From the NCBI GenBank assembly GCA_023055355.1, contig JALJCS010000001.1:23931881-23995880 (forward strand): 64,000 bases of DNA. The letters run 5' to 3'. Position 1 is the stretch's first letter; each line of letters opens with the position of its first letter. The notes beneath the pieces are model-generated. The model saw only the letters and a program-made list of their open reading frames with translations, was not told the DNA's origin and made no database searches. The stretch comes from Agelaius tricolor (taxonomy: Eukaryota; Chordata; Aves; Passeriformes; Icteridae). Below are positions 61,233 through 64,000 of this stretch, in pieces. Made by a program: the position numbers and the translations under genes.

Positions 61233-64000
61233 AAATCAAAACCTAAGTACTTTAAGAATTCATGTGATGTGCAAAGTACATTAAAACTATGAGAATGGTT
61301 GTCCATCCCATGTTTCAGATCACATTCAGGTCACCTGGAGCAAGTATCTTGCATTTTTATTAGTTCAAAATGTAGATTTATTTTTCCATATTCAGTAGCC
61401 TTCAGCAGTAATTTTTCACATCCTCATGCTATCTACGGTGTCAGCTACTGTCTTTACCTGGCCTGGATTCTTTTCCACTTGCATTACACCTGCATTTCTA
61501 CATACACTCACCTTTTCCCCTATTTTGCCTTATCACCTGTAAAATATGCACTTATCTTCTGAGATCAAAGCTCAGTTGGTAACAGGGTGATGTGTCTATC
61601 CACCCCAGCCCAGCTCAGATTTGGGAGTATAACATGTCCCATTAAATTCAGCATGTCTTTCATCTATCAGCCACTGGTGTAAGTAGAGTTACAACTCCAA
61701 AGAATGTAACTCTGTATTAACCATACTTTTCTACATCTGTATGTTTATTAGAAAAGTATAGTTCTTCTACTGCTTGATGTTTCTAGTACGTTAAATATAT
61801 ACAACAAACAACCATTAATGAGTTTTAAAACTGTGACTCTTATTCAGTCCACTCAGTGCTCTTGAATGTGAGCCAACATTAATTCAAGCTCAGTTGATCC
61901 TAATAAGTAACTAAGGCCCCATTTCATAAACATGCAATTCTAGCTTGTTATTTCTGGCACTGCCATTAAGCAAAAGTCTCTACCCTCAGAATGACAGAAT
62001 TAAGGGATTAGGGATAAACTGAAAATTGTGAATAATTCACAATTTCTTCCCTCCTCTCCTCCCCACCAAAGGCAACTCTAGAGGGGCTCAGAAACTGCTC
62101 TCAATTATGCACACCTTTTCTTCTGGGAGTTATGCACAGGAGTGTGACCTGCCAGTGCAATGAGATTGCTCATATGAGAGGAGTCTAGGACCAGATGTAA
62201 TATCTGATACTTTCTCTTGTCATCATGTGTTCACTGGAACAAAGCACTAATGCCTGCACTAAAAAGTGCTGCTTACAGTTATCCATCCTGAAGGGGAACT
62301 TTAGTGCTCCCCAATGTGTGTTATCCCAACAATATGTATGTATTTTCAAAAGAAATCTCTGACATTTTTTACTAAGATGCAATCAGGGTCACTCCTTACC
62401 CTGGCCCTTCAGGTAATGTAGAACATGTGCTCTGCTTGTTCCTGGAACAGCTTTTCTCTTCAACTTTCCTGATTTTGAAGAAAGATATTTTATAAAGATC
62501 CTGCTGAATATGAGAAGCTTTGCAGTAGATGCCTTTTGCTACATAAAACCCAGTTAAGTAGGAGCTCACATTAAAGCAACATAGACTGCACAGCAATTGT
62601 ATTTCTCAATGCAGATATTTCTTACTCAGTCTTTATCACTGCCTTGCCACTGGATTTCAAGCAGCTGTTGAAGCCCTAGAGCTGTATTTCTAGGACATAT
62701 GGGTTTGGAACCATCCTTTCATGTGCTTGTCCAGTGCCCAGTCCCAGGTTCAGTCTCTCTCTGGCCTTGCAGGCTCTGTGGTGATGTGGAAGAGAGTAAG
62801 AGGTAAGGAAACACTTTGCCTCTCTTCTACAGTGAGAATTACTTGCATTCATGAAGTCTGTGCTGTTAACACACTCTTTTGCTCAAAGGCTGAGCTTTCT
62901 TGCTGATGCTAAAATGTTTGTATAATGCTTATGTACTGTTGCATCGTTGTGCCAAAATAATAATAAAAATATTTAGCTAAATTAAAATTGGAATATGAAT
63001 GGCCTTATAGACTTGCTGTCTTTATTCAGTGCCAGTGAATGGCTGTGCTGTTGGTAGCACTCATTAATATTTCTCAAGTGGTTGCTGATGTCATTCTTAT
63101 CATGGGCTTTCTTTTTCTTTGTGTGCAAATATTATTTTTAACAAAGCATGTGGGGAAAATGCTGTGCACACAGCTGTGTTAGAAGTGAATTCAGAAAAGG
63201 CCAGATCAGTTTGTAAGAGAAATCAGGTGTGTTGCCATCAAGTTTTGGGTCAGTAGCAGGGCACCAAGTGACTTGGCTTTCTTGAAAAAGAGAGTAAGGC
63301 TTTTAATTTCCGAACAGAATGGGGGAATGCGTGCAACCCACAGAGACTGGAGTCTCTCCAGGCCTATCTAACATAATGAGAGAATTCTTTGTGAAATGCA
63401 TAAAATGATGACATTTTAGTGGTGAGTGAAATACTTGATTACTTTTTCCATAACCTAAAATAATTGGAATGTTCTTATGCAGCCCCATTCCCAGTGAGGA
63501 CTAGGAATGTGTAACCTCACCATATATATTCCTGAGAGACATCTCTGGGGCAGAGTGTGGTGATATGGAAAAATGCATTGGAAAGTGTTTTCTTAAGCCC
63601 CAAGGAGAAGTTACAGGCATGTTCATCTGAGAAAACATCCAGAGATGGATTCAGAGTCATGGTCACAAGTCTGAGGAGAAAAAGCTTAGTTTGGGCAAGG
63701 TTTGCTGAGCTCCTTGGTGGCCACTGAGATAAAGGTGAGTGCCTGGCTTAGTCTGGCTTGTCCACATGGCTGTTTGTAGAAGCAGAGAAGGGACACAATG
63801 GCTGCTGGCACCCGGGGACAGGGCAACACAACCCTGATCCAGGGGAGGGCCAGCCAGGATGGACTGACTGCCGAAAGGACAGCTGGGCTCTGAGCTGCCT
63901 CTTCATCCTCTTTCAGCCCACCCTGTTCCCTGCCACCATCCTGAGGGGAATCCACATCCATGCTGAGTGCTCCTGGGGCTACCATAATTCCTCCTCAGGT

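Larger units (their letters stand above)
55691..64000. other. Non-coding stretch, no gene recognised
   Basis: No supportable exon. A weak exon-like segment on the minus strand at 62400-62468 was considered and set aside. A 10-bp inverted repeat (AAATTGTGAA and its complement, loop TAA) lies at 62023-62045. The last 250 bases are GC-richer with no identifiable gene. Confidence 0.5.

Noticed and set aside
61062..61292. Lysine-rich open frame
   Set aside because: It translates an A-rich simple tract and has no other support.
62400..62468. Minus-strand exon-like segment with a good donor (AGG then GTAAGG)
   Set aside because: Only 69 bases, mediocre acceptor, no recognisable protein, and its end phase (2) does not match the start phase of the terminal exon at 49665.

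Overview
The window looks like ordinary non-coding DNA from a bird, most likely a songbird. The evidence is one recognisable CR1 LINE 3' end of avian type (about 19105-19355), very few other interspersed repeats in 64 kb, no Alu, L1 or other mammalian repeats, and a tandem repeat whose period is 191 bp. The bird call is fairly safe. The songbird call rests on the repeat period and is weaker. No bacterial, viral, rRNA, tRNA or CRISPR features were seen. The longest open frame is only 160 codons and has no family signature, so this is an intron or intergenic stretch rather than a gene-dense region.

Layout. Positions 1-24140 are non-coding, with scattered blocks that read like conserved non-coding elements (2570-2790, 8555-8775, 20281-20680) and the CR1 fragment. 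From 24141 to 24956 lies a GC-richer tandem array of about 4.3 units of 191 bp on the plus strand. From 24957 to 40952 is about 16 kb in which the strand bias is reversed: A exceeds T, whereas T exceeds A on both sides. From 40953 to 41370 the same 191-bp repeat returns, about 2.2 units, in the opposite orientation. Positions 41371-49170 are non-coding apart from a strong candidate regulatory block (48290-48620) and one weak candidate exon.

The best coding evidence is a terminal exon on the minus strand at 49340-49665. It has a good splice acceptor, about 107 codons, a stop, and a polyadenylation hexamer about 110 bases further on. I do not recognise the protein. The rest of the window to 64000 shows simple repeats, possible enhancer-like sequence and nothing else that can be called a gene.

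The most interesting structure is the pair of inverted 191-bp arrays bounding a segment whose base asymmetry is flipped. It suggests an inversion, or a mis-oriented piece of the assembly, with breakpoints in or next to the arrays. Conserved-element calls rest on sequence texture only (retained CpGs, homeodomain and other motif clusters) and have not been checked by alignment.
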